Of a DNA stretch of 5,056 nucleotides, positions 4,556-5,056 are shown in pieces. Both the position numbers and the translations under genes were made by a program. The stretch's first letter is position 1, and each line of letters starts with the position of its first letter. Origin of the DNA: UBA7359 sp047618295 (lineage in GTDB: Bacteria; Pseudomonadota; Gammaproteobacteria; Eutrophobiales; Eutrophobiaceae); contig JBLHKL010000134.1 of the NCBI GenBank assembly GCA_047618295.1, forward strand, positions 1 to 5,056. The letters are read 5' to 3'. The notes below the pieces were generated by a model. The model did not search any database. It was not told where the DNA came from and saw nothing but the letters and a program-made list of their open reading frames with translations.

Positions 4556-5056
4556 ATGAGATTTATAGCTGGGCGGTTGATATGTTTCGGATCACGTAAC
4601 ATGGGGCAGTATTTGTGTGCTTTTGCTGCTGTTGTTTTGTTGTTGCCCTCAATTGTTTTTGCAGATACAGAAACCAAATCAAGCTTATGGTTAATGTCGC
4701 TCAATCGGTTTCAGTTTACTGAACAATATCGAGGTTTCTTAGATATTCAGCCACGTTTTACGGCTGATGATGTTCCTGGAGGTGATAATGGGGCTCTCGA
4801 TACAGTATTGATCAGAGGTGCGTTGGGTTATCAACTCAAACCAAATATTGGTATCTATCAAGGTTATGCCATTATTCCTACATATGATCCGGATAAAGTT
4901 GAACATCGTTCATTTCAAGAGTTGCTTGCAAAACAATCTTTGACTCGTGATGCCATACTTGTGCATCGCTTGCGCTTTGAACAACGTTTCCTCGAGGGTG
5001 TTGATGATACTTCCTTGCGTTTTAGATATTTTGCTCGTTTCACATACCCTTTAAAA
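4556..5056 (+). CDS. DUF2490 family outer-membrane beta-barrel protein (C-terminus missing)
   Basis: The frame is open for 167 codons and runs off the window. The N-terminus carries a signal peptide whose hydrophobic core is CAFAAVVLLLPSIVF (21-35), with cleavage likely after PSIVFA (31-36). The mature part shows the DUF2490 pattern of short beta strands: SLWLMSLNRFQF (43-54), an aromatic-basic strand ending DIQPRF (63-68), IRGALGYQL (86-94), GIYQGYAII (99-107), EHRSFQELL (116-124), VHRLRFEQRF (136-145) and SLRFRYFARFTYPL (153-166). Members are usually around 200-250 residues and are thought to be outer-membrane barrels; no transport substrate is known. The start at 4556 is preferred to the ATG at 4601 because of its ribosome binding site, though it gives a long, basic n-region; the shorter form would also have a good signal peptide. 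It follows the small exported gene closely, so the two may form an envelope unit. Confidence 0.8.
   Translation, partial: MRFIAGRLICFGSRNMGQYLCAFAAVVLLLPSIVFADTETKSSLWLMSLNRFQFTEQYRGFLDIQPRFTADDVPGGDNGALDTVLIRGALGYQLKPNIGIYQGYAIIPTYDPDKVEHRSFQELLAKQSLTRDAILVHRLRFEQRFLEGVDDTSLRFRYFARFTYPLK

Overview
The window looks like chromosomal DNA of a Gram-negative, moderately AT-rich bacterium, most likely a gammaproteobacterium. This rests on an OxyR-like LysR regulator, a carbonic anhydrase close to E. coli CynT in layout, several Sec signal peptides and an outer-membrane-type DUF2490 protein. The genus cannot be told from the sequence. Family names come from recognising motifs and remembered reference sequences, not from a search.

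Layout. On the minus strand at the left edge is the start of a small exported helix-hairpin-helix (ComEA-like) protein (1-162), cut by the window. Its upstream region holds a plausible promoter, a pair of 16-bp direct repeats and a hairpin. Next, also on the minus strand, is a LysR-type regulator (363-1301). Everything to its right is on the plus strand: a beta-carbonic anhydrase (1458-2111), a BicA-like SulP anion transporter with a STAS domain (2156-3784), a 113-residue protein made of four 20-residue repeats (3859-4200), a very short exported protein with a possible frameshift (4273-4428, continuing to 4549 in another frame), and a DUF2490 outer-membrane protein cut off by the right edge (4556 onward).

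How they fit together. The regulator is divergent from the carbonic anhydrase. The 156-bp space between them holds a near-perfect 23-bp palindrome that resembles an OxyR-type half-operator. The carbonic anhydrase and transporter are 44 bp apart. The likely reading is a regulated inorganic-carbon module: the SulP protein brings in bicarbonate and the cytoplasmic enzyme interconverts it with CO2. No cyanase gene (cynS) is present in the window, although the regulator-plus-anhydrase arrangement resembles the cyn locus. The repeat protein lies 74 bp downstream with a strong ribosome binding site. It is the least explained gene and the best candidate for something new. The last two genes may form a separate envelope-related unit. 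No RNA genes, CRISPR arrays, insertion sequences or tRNAs were seen, and no gene-free stretch exceeds 300 bases.
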